Origin: CALBPI01 sp045110335
Lineage (GTDB): Bacteria; Pseudomonadota; Gammaproteobacteria; Steroidobacterales; Woeseiaceae
Assembly: GCA_045110335.1 (NCBI GenBank)
Contig: JBGCGB010000002.1
Coordinates: 1 to 64,000, forward strand
Length of the DNA: 64,000 nucleotides
Direction: 5' to 3'
The translations under genes were made by a program, and so were the position numbers. The notes beneath the pieces are model-generated. The model had not been told where the DNA came from and made no database searches. It was given only the letters and a program-made list of their open reading frames with translations. The stretch's first letter is position 1; each line of letters begins with the position of its first letter. Shown here piece by piece: positions 24,980 to 34,217 of this stretch.

Positions 24980-26329
24980 CTATTCAGAACTCGCGAATCC
25001 GACCTTCAAGCCCAATCGGCGCGCTACAAGATAAAGCAAACCATAAGCGAGCATAGAGATAACCAACCCTAACAATGACGGCAATACCCAGGCGAGGCCC
25101 GGTATCTCGAAACCCCGACTGCTCGCGATCGCAAAAGAGGCACCGATGATATACGCCAAGACAGCTATCGGATTCCAAGCGGGTAGCCGCTCCAAAGCGA
25201 CGGTGTCGTAGTGCCGCTTATTCACGAGATAAAAGTCGACAATGACCGGACCAATCAACGGCGGGACCAGACTCGCCAGCAAACCGATCCAGTCCAGAAA
25301 ATATTGATAGATCCCTAAGCCTAAAATGGTGCCGATAAGCCCGCAGATCACGGTCATCACTTTTTGCGGGCGCCGAAGCAAGCTCGACGTTTGCACCACG
25401 GGTAGATACAAGTTGGCATCACCGGTCGTCCACAACGCGAGGCTCATGGCGATCAAGCCGATACCACCAACGATCATGCCCTGCTGCAACATGTAGGTCG
25501 TGAACTCATAGGTGCCGGAAACGATACCGCCCATGGAACCGATGATCTGCAAGAACCACTGGGAAATGATGAGTACCACAAAGGGAATAGCCAATGCGAC
25601 CCACGCTTTCTTGGCGAATCGCGTGTACTCGGCCATCACGACCGCACCAACGACCCATGAACCAACGGTTAGATTGATGGCGTCTTTCATGCTGAGCGGC
25701 GCTTCCGCCGACTTCTCCAACGACAACGCAAGAAAGGCATCCCAGCCGCCAGCTTGACTGATATTTAACCAACCCGCGTAAATGCCGACGGCAATCAAGA
25801 TTGCCACCGAGGGCATACTGATTTTCTCGAGCGCCGAAACGCCGTAGTAAGTCGATACGGTGTAGAGCAGACCGGCGAACACCGCGACCGCGTAAAACGT
25901 TGGGCTATCGAAAGACTGTGCCCAGGCAAAGCCGAACGCCCCAACAACGATGCCTTGCCAACCAATGGTGAGCAATGCGACGAACAAGACGGGTAACCAG
26001 GCACCTAGGTTGCCGTAAGCAAAGCGATAAAGCAGCCCGCTATTGCAGGCGGTCTTGTAACCGATGTAGCCCACCAACCCGCCAATCACAAAGTTTAGAA
26101 AATTACCCAGGAAAGAGGCGACAACTAACTCGGGCCAAAACGGCAAGCCTTTGCCAAGCGCACCACCGGTGAGTAAGCCTGTCACGAGGAACCCCCAGCC
26201 GAAAGCCAACATGAGTAACGGTGCCGTGGCTCTTCGTTGATCTTCACGCAGGGGTGCGAAGGGATTGTCAGCACTCTGACTCTCTTTATCGAGATCGAGC
26301 GTCCACCATTGTTTAAGCTGCGCTTTCAT
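24980..26329 (-). CDS. NCS1-family permease (cytosine/purine type)
   Basis: Inner-membrane symporter of about 449 residues with around 12 hydrophobic helices. The N-terminal soluble part ends NPFAPLREDQR, then PLLMLAFGWGF, as in CodB-like transporters. The family of nucleobase-cation symporters 1 carries cytosine, purines, hydantoins or thiamine precursors; the substrate cannot be read here. The open frame begins with TTG at 26332 followed by ATG at 26329; GGGGAG lies 4 nt before the ATG, which I prefer. No nucleobase-degrading gene is next to it. It is upstream of the kinase on the same strand with a 215-nt gap, so probably a separate unit. Confidence 0.85.
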   Translation of the reverse strand: MKAQLKQWWTLDLDKESQSADNPFAPLREDQRRATAPLLMLAFGWGFLVTGLLTGGALGKGLPFWPELVVASFLGNFLNFVIGGLVGYIGYKTACNSGLLYRFAYGNLGAWLPVLFVALLTIGWQGIVVGAFGFAWAQSFDSPTFYAVAVFAGLLYTVSTYYGVSALEKISMPSVAILIAVGIYAGWLNISQAGGWDAFLALSLEKSAEAPLSMKDAINLTVGSWVVGAVVMAEYTRFAKKAWVALAIPFVVLIISQWFLQIIGSMGGIVSGTYEFTTYMLQQGMIVGGIGLIAMSLALWTTGDANLYLPVVQTSSLLRRPQKVMTVICGLIGTILGLGIYQYFLDWIGLLASLVPPLIGPVIVDFYLVNKRHYDTVALERLPAWNPIAVLAYIIGASFAIASSRGFEIPGLAWVLPSLLGLVISMLAYGLLYLVARRLGLKVGFASSE

Positions 26330-26445
26330 CAATCTCCCCTAGCAAGTTTAGGTACGACTAGCCAAGCTCCCCGACAGACCCGTGCTCATCGTTTAGACAA
26401 GACACTAATATAGCAGCATCAAGCGGCATCGCCGATAAGTTAGCG

Positions 26446-26703
26446 TTACGTTAGACCTCTTTCATTCAGCAAGGCGGTAACGGTTGCACGAGCTTCGTTA
26501 TTCTCGGGTTTATGGAAGACCTTGAACGCGAGAAAAAGCGGTAACAATGCGAAAAAACCAAAGCCGCTGCCGATCAAACCATAGAAGAACACGCCAACCA
26601 TAAAGCCAATGAGGAATGCGCTAATAATTGCTTCAGACTTCATTTTCTTGGCTTCGGCAAGGAGTGCCTCGTCGGACAGTTTGGAAAAATCTTTTTCAGA
26701 CAT
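26446..26703 (-). CDS. small two-helix membrane protein
   Basis: 85 residues. An N-terminal amphipathic Lys/Glu-rich helix (SDEALLAEAKKMKSE) leads into two hydrophobic segments (about 29-45 and 47-63) separated by a Gly-rich turn, then a charged tail. This is a recurring pattern among small uncharacterised membrane proteins, but I do not recognise a named family. AAAGAG precedes the ATG. It stands alone between the permease and the RidA-like lipoprotein. Confidence 0.65.
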   Translation of the reverse strand: MSEKDFSKLSDEALLAEAKKMKSEAIISAFLIGFMVGVFFYGLIGSGFGFFALLPLFLAFKVFHKPENNEARATVTALLNERGLT

Positions 26704-26824
26704 GATGCTCTTTCACCGTAGAATCGACCCTATGGTATCCCTGTTCTTCGTGAGATGTGTAGACAAACGCCCGGCTGGATCGGCGCCTTCCGATGCGCTT
26801 ACTAATATCCCAACATCCGATTCG

Positions 26825-27334
26825 TCATGGACGGATATGCGCTTCCAACTCAATCTCAATCAATAACGGAGGAAGTGCCAGACCTTTCACTTCCACCCAG
26901 GTACTCGTTGGAAACTTACCCGAATAAATCGAATTGCGATACGCCGCAGCGTTTAGGAATCCTGCCATATCGGTCGTAAACACATTCTCTACAATCACAT
27001 GCTCGAAACCCAAACCAAAATGCGCCAACACCTTTTCCAAATCTGCATAGACGTTCTTCATCTGCTGTTCTAGGTTGCCAATCGCTGTTGGATTACCATT
27101 AGCATCCATGCTGACTGCACCAGAGATCTTAACGTTATTGCCCACTCTTATGGCATGCGTATAGCCAAACATTTGCTCTACGTCGGGCCTTAATTGGAAA
27201 TACTCAGGTTCGGATGAATCCGCGACCATCGGCGCACTGTTAATTGACGCACATCCTGACGCTAGAAGCGCAGCCAGTATGACGGTTGAGAACGCAGCAA
27301 AACGAGTGATGGGAAAACCTCTGATTTGATTCAA
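26825..27334 (-). CDS. RidA/YjgF-fold lipoprotein
   Basis: 169 residues: signal peptide with lipobox LASGC (Cys28), then a YjgF/YER057c/UK114 domain (about 58-169) with VKISGAVSMDANG, EQQMKNVYADLEKVLAH, and C-terminal IEIELEAHIRP. RidA deaminates reactive enamines in the cytoplasm and relies on an arginine in a PARSxVEV-type motif. Here the same place reads PTSTWVEV (142-149), so the arginine is Ser144. Together with export to the envelope, this makes imine deaminase activity unlikely; a binding role is possible. No clear ribosome site precedes the ATG. Confidence 0.83.
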   Translation of the reverse strand: MNQIRGFPITRFAAFSTVILAALLASGCASINSAPMVADSSEPEYFQLRPDVEQMFGYTHAIRVGNNVKISGAVSMDANGNPTAIGNLEQQMKNVYADLEKVLAHFGLGFEHVIVENVFTTDMAGFLNAAAYRNSIYSGKFPTSTWVEVKGLALPPLLIEIELEAHIRP

Positions 27335-27586
27335 CGCAATAGTCTAAACCAAACCACTTCGAATGGCAGATGCATAGTGTCATCGATCAACGTTGCCAAT
27401 GCCTAACGACCATGATTCTGATGTGCCGCAACGCGTTTCAACATTCGATAGATAGAGATTGACGAAAGCGCGTCAGCAGTTGGTCAATGGATCATCTAAG
27501 GCAGCAGAATCGGTCCCGAAGGTGATCAATTGAACGATCTGCGCGTTGGCGCCGTTGTAAATCACACCATGAATCTCCATTTGTGT

Positions 27587-27594
27587 TATTATAC
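27587..27594 (+). promoter_or_regulatory. possible -10 element for the aspartyl protease gene
   Basis: TATTAT at 27587-27592, overlapping TTATAC, lies about 30 nt before the ATG at 27622 in the most AT-rich stretch of the gap 27335-27621. No convincing -35 at 17 bp is visible. AAGGA precedes the start codon. Nothing else was recognised in this gap. Confidence 0.25.
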
Positions 27595-27621
27595 GACCTT
27601 AATTAGCATAAAAGGACTGCA

Positions 27622-28560
27622 ATGCGTCGATATAATCAAGGACTATTTTTCGTAAGTTTGCTCATGATGCTCGGCGGTTTTTCATCGCCCGCTCACGCCG
27701 GTGCCACCGCCTGGATCGACATTGAGGTGGTGGATGGCCTTCTCTGGATCGAGAGCGAAGTAGGCGGCCTTCCGGGTCGTTCAATCATTGATACCGGAGC
27801 GAGCGTCACCGCAATCAACGAACAATTCGTCAAAAGCTCAGGCTTGTCGTTCAAGGAAGGCCGCGATACAACGATAGTAGGCGCCGTATCCCAAGAAGAA
27901 CGACCCACCTTTCTAGATGTTGATACCGTGATGTTCGAGACACCGCTGAAATTTGCAAAGGTGGTCGACCTCAACCTCGGGCCGCCCGAGATTCAACTCT
28001 TGCTTGGCGCGAATTTTCTCGATGGATATGTCATCCAGTTCGACTACCCGAACGAACGTATGCGCCTCATTTCCAGAGACAGCATCAATCTCAAGAAACT
28101 GAAAAACATCAAGTCCAAGAAGGGTCGCGATACCGATGGTGTATTGGTGCGTCTAGCACTGGATGGCAACAAGAAGTCATGGTTACTGTTGGACACTGGC
28201 GCCTCCATGGGACTCGTCGTTAGCCGGCGAATCGCACATCGAATGGACTGGGCCGGGAAATATCAAACACAAGAGAGTCGAACGGTAGGTGTTAACTCAG
28301 AAACGACCATGCAGAATTTTCGTGTGCCGTCTGTACAGATCGGGCCGTACAGTGTCGAGAACGTCTTGGTGTCGATACCGCAAGCGGATGACGAAATGAA
28401 ACTCTTTGAACGAAATCAGGCCAGCACATCAAGGCTAAACCGTCGCAACGAGATGGACGGTGTATTGGGCTATGACGTGCTGAAGCACTTTGTCGTGACC
28501 GTAGATTACGGGAAAGGCTATGTGCACCTCGGACCTAGCGAGAAAGTCACGGAAGACTAG
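27622..28560 (+). CDS. exported double retropepsin-like aspartyl protease
   Basis: 312 residues with a signal peptide ending near SPAHA-GA. Two aspartic-protease half-domains are fused: the first catalytic motif is IIDTGASVTA (Asp57), the second LLLDTGASMGL (Asp191). Each is followed by a hydrophobic LLGANFLDGY-type or GVLGYDVLKHF-type strand, the mark of retropepsin-fold domains. Retroviral enzymes need a homodimer to supply two aspartates; here one chain can supply both. The family (aspartyl protease, gag-polyprotein type) is common in proteobacteria but poorly studied. It stands alone; the periplasmic target is unknown. Confidence 0.85.
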   Translation: MRRYNQGLFFVSLLMMLGGFSSPAHAGATAWIDIEVVDGLLWIESEVGGLPGRSIIDTGASVTAINEQFVKSSGLSFKEGRDTTIVGAVSQEERPTFLDVDTVMFETPLKFAKVVDLNLGPPEIQLLLGANFLDGYVIQFDYPNERMRLISRDSINLKKLKNIKSKKGRDTDGVLVRLALDGNKKSWLLLDTGASMGLVVSRRIAHRMDWAGKYQTQESRTVGVNSETTMQNFRVPSVQIGPYSVENVLVSIPQADDEMKLFERNQASTSRLNRRNEMDGVLGYDVLKHFVVTVDYGKGYVHLGPSEKVTED

Positions 28561-28704
28561 CCGCCTAACCCAATATAACCTTGGTCCATCGTGATATCCG
28601 TCGTGACGTGTTTAATGGCTAAAGCGCTGATGCTCTCTATGAGCGAGTTAAAGCCACATCGCCGAACCGGGGCTCACGCGCCGCTTTTCTAAACATCGTC
28701 TTGC

Positions 28705-29490
28705 TTATTCCAATCGCCCGTAAAAGGTCATGCGCGCGGATTCGGAAAGGGCAACATCCGGTTCTGTGTTGTAGGCAAGCACGACCAACATTCGGGTTCG
28801 ATCACCGATTGTCGGCGTTACGCGATGCATCGAATTTCGACCGCGGAACAAGACCAACGCACCCGGCTCCATCGATAAAGCTTGCGGTTCAACTTCGCCG
28901 TCGAGCACTTTGGCAACCGCTGGATAGTTCATTTCGCCGGCATCTGCATCGCGCACATCTTTGACGTATTCGAAACGGCCGCCATCTTTCGGCGCCTGAA
29001 TCATCAATGTAATCGCAAACGACGAGTTGTCGAAATGCCAACCAAGCTCCTGCCCTTCACTCGCATAATGCAAGTTAATGGAAGACAAGGAATCGGCATA
29101 TCCGAAAAGTTGTTTCTCGCCGAGCACTGCACGAAGAAAGTCACGAAACGAAGCCGCATCGTAAAGCTTTCGCAAAGCCGATGCCCTTGAAACCTGATCA
29201 TCGGTAATGCAGCCCTTCGACGACGACACCAAGCGGTTGCGCGGGTGCGCTCGATTCAACGAATCGTCCGAATGCGTCAGATAGATGTTGTGCTGTGATG
29301 CCGTGTAGTAAGCCAGGTGCCGTTGTCGATTACCCTCGGCACGAATGGCCGCGATCGCTGATGGTTTCAGAAAGTCACGCAGTACGAGCACGCCGTGCTC
29401 ATTCAGCTGGGCACGACACTCTGACTGAAAGCGCTCATCGCTTAACGGACATCTACCAAAATCTACAATGGTTTCTAACGAACCGTTCAT
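28705..29490 (-). CDS. 2-oxoglutarate/Fe(II)-dependent oxygenase
   Basis: 261 residues with the double-stranded beta-helix metal triad: His152 and Asp154 in GWHFDNSSF and His222 in MHRVTP, with Arg231 or Arg233 placed to bind 2-oxoglutarate. N-terminal HGVLVLRDFL is the usual opening strand. It resembles the HalD/BesD/ArpA group by pattern, but radical halogenases of that group replace the Asp with Gly. The intact Asp here points to a hydroxylase. Substrate unknown. GGAGAG lies 4 nt before the ATG. Convergent with the aspartyl protease and divergent from the phosphatase gene. Confidence 0.83.
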   Translation of the reverse strand: MNGSLETIVDFGRCPLSDERFQSECRAQLNEHGVLVLRDFLKPSAIAAIRAEGNRQRHLAYYTASQHNIYLTHSDDSLNRAHPRNRLVSSSKGCITDDQVSRASALRKLYDAASFRDFLRAVLGEKQLFGYADSLSSINLHYASEGQELGWHFDNSSFAITLMIQAPKDGGRFEYVKDVRDADAGEMNYPAVAKVLDGEVEPQALSMEPGALVLFRGRNSMHRVTPTIGDRTRMLVVLAYNTEPDVALSESARMTFYGRLE

Positions 29491-29608
29491 GCATCTCTCC
29501 AGTAGCCGCTAGTATAGCCCGATATTTGAAACGCGCCGGGCAGCTGACAGCACCCATCGTTAATCAGGTTTCCACGCAACCGATCGTATTCGTATTATCA
29601 TCCTTCCA

Positions 29609-30163
29609 ATGTCAGTCACCATCTATCTCATTCGACATGGCGAAGCCGCTGCGAGCTGGGGTGATTCGCCCGACCCGGGCCTGAGCCCTCAAGGCATTCT
29701 GGAAGCCGAACGTGCGGCTTCAGAGTTATCCGTTCGTGTACCGATTCCAATGACTATCGTTAGCAGCCCCATGCAGCGAGCCGTCGAAACGGCGCAACCA
29801 CTCTCAGTCGCGCTCAATCAGCCGGCATCCATCGAACCGGTTTTCTCGGAAGTACCGTCACCTGTTCCAATAGCGCAGCGGCACGAATGGTTGAAAACGA
29901 TGATGTCGCAAACCTGGGGCGAACAGCCTACGCCGATTCAGGCATGGCGTTCTGCGATCTTATCGAGGCTTAAGTCGATGACCGAGCACACAGCCATCTT
30001 CAGTCATTTTATGGTGATCAACGCCGTCGTCTCGAACCTGCTGGCGCGCGACAAGACCGTCTGTTTTTTGCCGGACAATGGATCGATAACAACGATCACG
30101 GTTAGCAATGGCCAGATTACGCTAGACACGCTGGGTGCCGAAAACCTAAGTCTAGTGAATTAA
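29609..30163 (+). CDS. histidine phosphatase superfamily protein
   Basis: 184 residues. The phosphohistidine motif RHGE is at residues 9-12 (YLIRHGEAA), followed by LSPQGILEAERAA and the second-half signature FSHFMVINAVVSNLL with the catalytic histidine. The group includes phosphoglycerate mutases, SixA and alpha-ribazole phosphatases; the short length fits a small-molecule or protein phosphatase and not a mutase. No ribosome site is obvious. It ends 13 nt from the end of the convergent second autotransporter. Confidence 0.85.
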   Translation: MSVTIYLIRHGEAAASWGDSPDPGLSPQGILEAERAASELSVRVPIPMTIVSSPMQRAVETAQPLSVALNQPASIEPVFSEVPSPVPIAQRHEWLKTMMSQTWGEQPTPIQAWRSAILSRLKSMTEHTAIFSHFMVINAVVSNLLARDKTVCFLPDNGSITTITVSNGQITLDTLGAENLSLVN

Positions 30164-30176
30164 CACCGGCGGTAAC

Positions 30177-31754
30177 TCAGAACTCGTACCGGATCCCTAA
30201 AGACAACGTCTGCTCGCTGAAAAATTCCAGCTGTGCAACTGATTGGTATTGTGCGTAAACACTGACACCGCCAGATACCGGACCGTCATAGCGGCGCTCA
30301 CGTCCGCCACGGATGACCGAAGAAACACCAACCGACCATAGATAGAAATCGCTATCGAAAGGGTCGGTCGCCACACTAAACGCAAAAGCCTCATTGCCAG
30401 CACCGGCATAACGCGCCTGGATTGTTCGCGGCGCATCTTGCAACTCACGGTGATACTCAAAGGTCACGTAAGGCGAAACGACTCCCCACGTTGGCGTCAG
30501 CGTGTACTGAAAACGTAAGCCAACCGTCGTGTCCAGCGACTGAAAAGTCTGCTCGGCAACGACCAAATTAAAACCATCATTATCGATCAGACCACTGAGT
30601 AAGCTGAAGCTGCGCGCCTCTTCAAACGCATCGATCGTGACATCGACATAATCTATGCCCAGGTACGGCTCGACAGTCACCGCACCGCGGGTCCATGCAT
30701 AGCCAATGTCAAACGTGCCGGTGACCGTGGTGGCTTCAGGGGTACTGGTGGCACGCGAGTTTGAGTCCGGCAACGCCGCATTGAAAGACGGGTAGCGAAT
30801 ATCGCGTTGCAATTCGTAGTCGATTTGTTGACTCCCCACTGACGCCGAAACATACAGATTCTCGCCATTGATCAATGCGAACAGGAGTGCGCTGTTGCCT
30901 TCGCTTTCCATATTACCGCTGACCACGGACACCCGACTGGCATTCGGATCGAAATCAACCGTTTGACTGGAGTACCCAACCATACCGCCAATCACTAAAT
31001 CCGGGCGTACCCGGTAATCCAGTCCGATCGTGAATTCCTGGTTGTCGAAGTCGAACGCATTCTCATTGCCGGTCGCTTCCCGGTCACCGCTGCCGGCAGT
31101 GCCATTGAAGAAACCGCCCCAGCGGGAATAACCATTGCCATCAGATTGGCCCGGGGATTCATTCAGTCCAAGACCCGCCAAAACCCCGCGACCCCAAGAC
31201 TCAGGTGTTGAATTCAAACCGGCGACGGTAAAACCGCGGGCGCCGGATCGCAGTGCCGTCAGCCGCGACGCGAGGTTAGCCAATTGATTGTTGGAAAACT
31301 GTGTTGCCATCGAGCCCTGCACAGCCAGCTCCTCGGCGGCGGTCCAACGCAAAGCAGTACCTAGCCCTTGTTGGGTGACACCAAGACTGGCGATTGTCGG
31401 CCCCTCCCCCAGTAACGCATTTGCTGAATGGACCAGCTCTCTTGTGGTGAGATAAACGAAAAACTGAAGCTCCGAACAATTGTCCGGCCGAACAAAGCCG
31501 GTGGGAGCAGCAATACCGTCCAACTGGCCATTGGGATTGCAAGCCGTATCTAGCGAATCGAAGGTAGCCTGGTTTGCAGCGGCGGCGGATCGCTCGACGT
31601 CATTGGCATACACCAATCGTTCATCGAGTAGGCCCGGGCCAACATCGGCAGACTGTGCAAAGGCCTGCCCGGCAATCAGCAACAACGCCAGACCGCAGAT
31701 CGGCCGAGAAAAGTGCCCTTTCAAGATTCCGTTACCCACGTGCGCTTCCTTCAT
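30177..31754 (-). CDS. autotransporter-barrel outer-membrane protein
   Basis: 525 residues with a signal peptide ending QAFA-QS. A short ~110-residue passenger with two Cys is followed by a helical linker (TAAEELAVQGS, then SRLTALRSGARGF) and a ~320-residue beta-barrel ending LSLGIRYEF, with the terminal Phe used for BAM recognition. The linker closely matches that of the large autotransporter at 16 kb, so the two are paralogues with very different passengers. A GTG at 31739, with AAGGAAG five bases ahead, is a better-supported start than the ATG at 31754, which has no ribosome site; it would give 520 residues. Function unknown. Confidence 0.82.
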   Translation of the reverse strand: MKEAHVGNGILKGHFSRPICGLALLLIAGQAFAQSADVGPGLLDERLVYANDVERSAAAANQATFDSLDTACNPNGQLDGIAAPTGFVRPDNCSELQFFVYLTTRELVHSANALLGEGPTIASLGVTQQGLGTALRWTAAEELAVQGSMATQFSNNQLANLASRLTALRSGARGFTVAGLNSTPESWGRGVLAGLGLNESPGQSDGNGYSRWGGFFNGTAGSGDREATGNENAFDFDNQEFTIGLDYRVRPDLVIGGMVGYSSQTVDFDPNASRVSVVSGNMESEGNSALLFALINGENLYVSASVGSQQIDYELQRDIRYPSFNAALPDSNSRATSTPEATTVTGTFDIGYAWTRGAVTVEPYLGIDYVDVTIDAFEEARSFSLLSGLIDNDGFNLVVAEQTFQSLDTTVGLRFQYTLTPTWGVVSPYVTFEYHRELQDAPRTIQARYAGAGNEAFAFSVATDPFDSDFYLWSVGVSSVIRGGRERRYDGPVSGGVSVYAQYQSVAQLEFFSEQTLSLGIRYEF

Positions 31755-31913
31755 TGGTTAAGTTGGCATCGACTTGACTTAAGATACGCGTATTGTCTGA
31801 TGCATTTTGTGACAGAGGTCAGAAAGCGTCCAACTCACCCATTTTTACATTGACGGATTTGCATCAACGCGCCGGGTCGTCACCCAACAACTGACCCAAA
31901 TCACTCACACCGA

Positions 31914-34115
31914 CTATTGATACTTCTGCTGTATTTGCAGCATCTCGGCCTGAAATTGCTGTTGCAGCGCCATCATCTTGGCCTGACTGTCCTGCATGAT
32001 CTGCATCAGTTCCGCTTGCGGCGCACGCCGTTTCTGGGCTGCAGCCATGGCTGTCTGAGTGGCCTGCAGATCTTTTTCATACTTCGCCTGAAGCGCCTTC
32101 ATCTCAACATTCATCTGCTCATAGCGTTCTTGTTGTGTCATCGGAGGTTTGCTGGCACCACCGCGCTTCGCATTGCTCCATGTCGGCAAAGGCACAGGCG
32201 CATTCCAGGCAACCTTACCGGCTGTGCCCGTTGACACCGGAGGAAAAACCGCCATGGTCTTACGTTGTTTCTTTGGGGGACTGTTTTCTACCGACGGTTT
32301 TAGTGTCCCGGGACTCGCCAAGACCGCACTGGTCAACCTTCTGAGTTGTTGCTCGAGTTGTTTGACTTCGGCACTGCGGCAATCGCCGGTGCGCGCCAGC
32401 TCGACAAGACCTTCATAAACAGCAGCCTTGACCCGCAGGTTTGTCGGATTGTCGCTGCGCTTAGCGCCGCGATGCGAACCCAATTTGTCACGCAACGGGA
32501 AGAACTCCGGGTTCAACGTGTAGGTGGCTTTATACTCAATCCCGCCCGAAGTCGTAGTACCAAACTCGTCTGTCTCGATCACCACCGGTGTCGTGTAAGA
32601 AAAGGTTCTCGATCCCGATCCCGCGTCCAAACAAGATTCACCCCAAACGGCATAGGTGTGCATATATTTGTTCGCCACGTCGCGCAACAACTGCAATTGA
32701 TCGACGTTGAATGCAGCATCGTAGGCAAGCGCGAACACCCCCGCACCAAGAACGGATGACTGCTCTGCCATAAACTGTTGCACGACCTGCTTGTGCATGT
32801 GATCGATCTGACGCACGTTGTCGAGATCACCGCGATAGATTGCATTCAGATAGCGACCGCCGCGCAGCTCGCAAAATGGACCATCACAGGCGGGGCCAAA
32901 CTCATTCGCTTGCAGCCAAACCTCATGCGCTTCTGCGGCCGCGCCCAGCGTACGTCGCGACACGCGCACGAGCGTATCCCGAACGCCACGCGACTGATTG
33001 TAACGATAATCAATACGATCCCAGCGTTGGGCATCATCGGCACTGAAGCTATTGACGGTAAAGCCCGAGCCACCATCGCAACGACGCCCCACCAGATTGC
33101 CTACCACATTGCCGACCGCGTTCAAGTAGCTTCCACTAAAGACGCCGTCGCGTCGCTCACTATTAACACGATAGACGACGTCCAGTTCTCGATGCGCGCA
33201 AAGATCCGGTTTTGACGAGTACACACGATAGAATTCTCTATCGATTAGCGGTTCGCGCGCGCCACTATCACTTGTCTTTACGTCAATGACAGCACCCGAA
33301 TTCGCCAATAAGTCGGCTAGCACTTGAGCGGTGCTCGGCGGTTGACGGTCTTTGGCGCCATACCAGGGCATATCGAAAAATTCCGTGTTCTCAGTGGTCC
33401 CCGCCTCATCGTGATCGGCGCACCATTTGATGGTCAACGGCAAATCGCTCAACGTCGGCGATACCGTCATCGTAAAGGTGCCCCATGCCGCATACGATTC
33501 GCGACTTGTCTCGCATTTCCGCTCGGATTCGTGGAACCCGAGATCGTAAAACTGCCCACGGACAAGGTAGCTATCAGCTCCCTGCCCTTCACCCGGACGT
33601 CGCTCGATGTGCGTTGCGACCATTCGGTTTTCGAGCTCCGCCCCATAAACCATATCGAATCGGCCATCCTCGAAACGAAGATACGCCTGCGAGAAAACAG
33701 GTAGGGGACCCGCGATTAAACGATAGCCGTTATCATCCAGCAGACTTTTCAGACCTCCATTGCCTATACTTGCCGTCGGGTTCCAGCCATCCGCACGGGA
33801 CATCGTGAAGTAGTGAGCCTGCTGGGAACCATCGGCTCGAACGTCGACAGCAATGGTTTCGGCCTTAGGGCACAGCTTGAGAAAATGCGGCACGGCGCTG
33901 CGAGCCTGCTTGATCAATCCCGGCATCGCATCTTCGCCGCGTTGGTAGCCGGTTCGGGCAATCTTCATACCGATACGTTCGGCACAGGCTCCCGTATAGA
34001 AAACAACGTAGCCGGGTCGCGTCATTGTTGATGCTTCTACCACCGCAACGGCGGCATTTGCCGCGGACACCGTAAAACCCAATAGCAGACTGAACTGGAT
34101 GAACTTTTTTAACAT
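31914..34115 (-). CDS. large exported protein of unknown function with Gln-rich coiled coil
   Basis: 733 residues; signal peptide ends near AANAA-VA. I recognise no catalytic family. The body (about 30-560) is rich in aromatic and charged residues with scattered Cys suited to disulfides (for example CAERIG, CPKAE, KWCADHD, CDGPFCELRGG). Residues about 590-650 are Pro/Lys-rich and look disordered. The last 75 residues (MTQQERYEQMNVEMKALQ to the end) are a Gln/Met/Ala coiled coil ending QIQQKYQ. AAGGG precedes the ATG. It is upstream of the second autotransporter on the same strand with a 159-nt gap, and downstream of a small membrane protein and a serine hydrolase. Confidence 0.72.
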   Translation of the reverse strand: MLKKFIQFSLLLGFTVSAANAAVAVVEASTMTRPGYVVFYTGACAERIGMKIARTGYQRGEDAMPGLIKQARSAVPHFLKLCPKAETIAVDVRADGSQQAHYFTMSRADGWNPTASIGNGGLKSLLDDNGYRLIAGPLPVFSQAYLRFEDGRFDMVYGAELENRMVATHIERRPGEGQGADSYLVRGQFYDLGFHESERKCETSRESYAAWGTFTMTVSPTLSDLPLTIKWCADHDEAGTTENTEFFDMPWYGAKDRQPPSTAQVLADLLANSGAVIDVKTSDSGAREPLIDREFYRVYSSKPDLCAHRELDVVYRVNSERRDGVFSGSYLNAVGNVVGNLVGRRCDGGSGFTVNSFSADDAQRWDRIDYRYNQSRGVRDTLVRVSRRTLGAAAEAHEVWLQANEFGPACDGPFCELRGGRYLNAIYRGDLDNVRQIDHMHKQVVQQFMAEQSSVLGAGVFALAYDAAFNVDQLQLLRDVANKYMHTYAVWGESCLDAGSGSRTFSYTTPVVIETDEFGTTTSGGIEYKATYTLNPEFFPLRDKLGSHRGAKRSDNPTNLRVKAAVYEGLVELARTGDCRSAEVKQLEQQLRRLTSAVLASPGTLKPSVENSPPKKQRKTMAVFPPVSTGTAGKVAWNAPVPLPTWSNAKRGGASKPPMTQQERYEQMNVEMKALQAKYEKDLQATQTAMAAAQKRRAPQAELMQIMQDSQAKMMALQQQFQAEMLQIQQKYQ

Positions 34116-34217
34116 GGTTTTGACCCTTCACTGAGGGTTCAAAAATATCATGTTATGACCGTCAGCGGCGCGCAATTCCACGTGGCCCGCACATCGGTCT
34201 AATTGTCAGCCCTTTGA

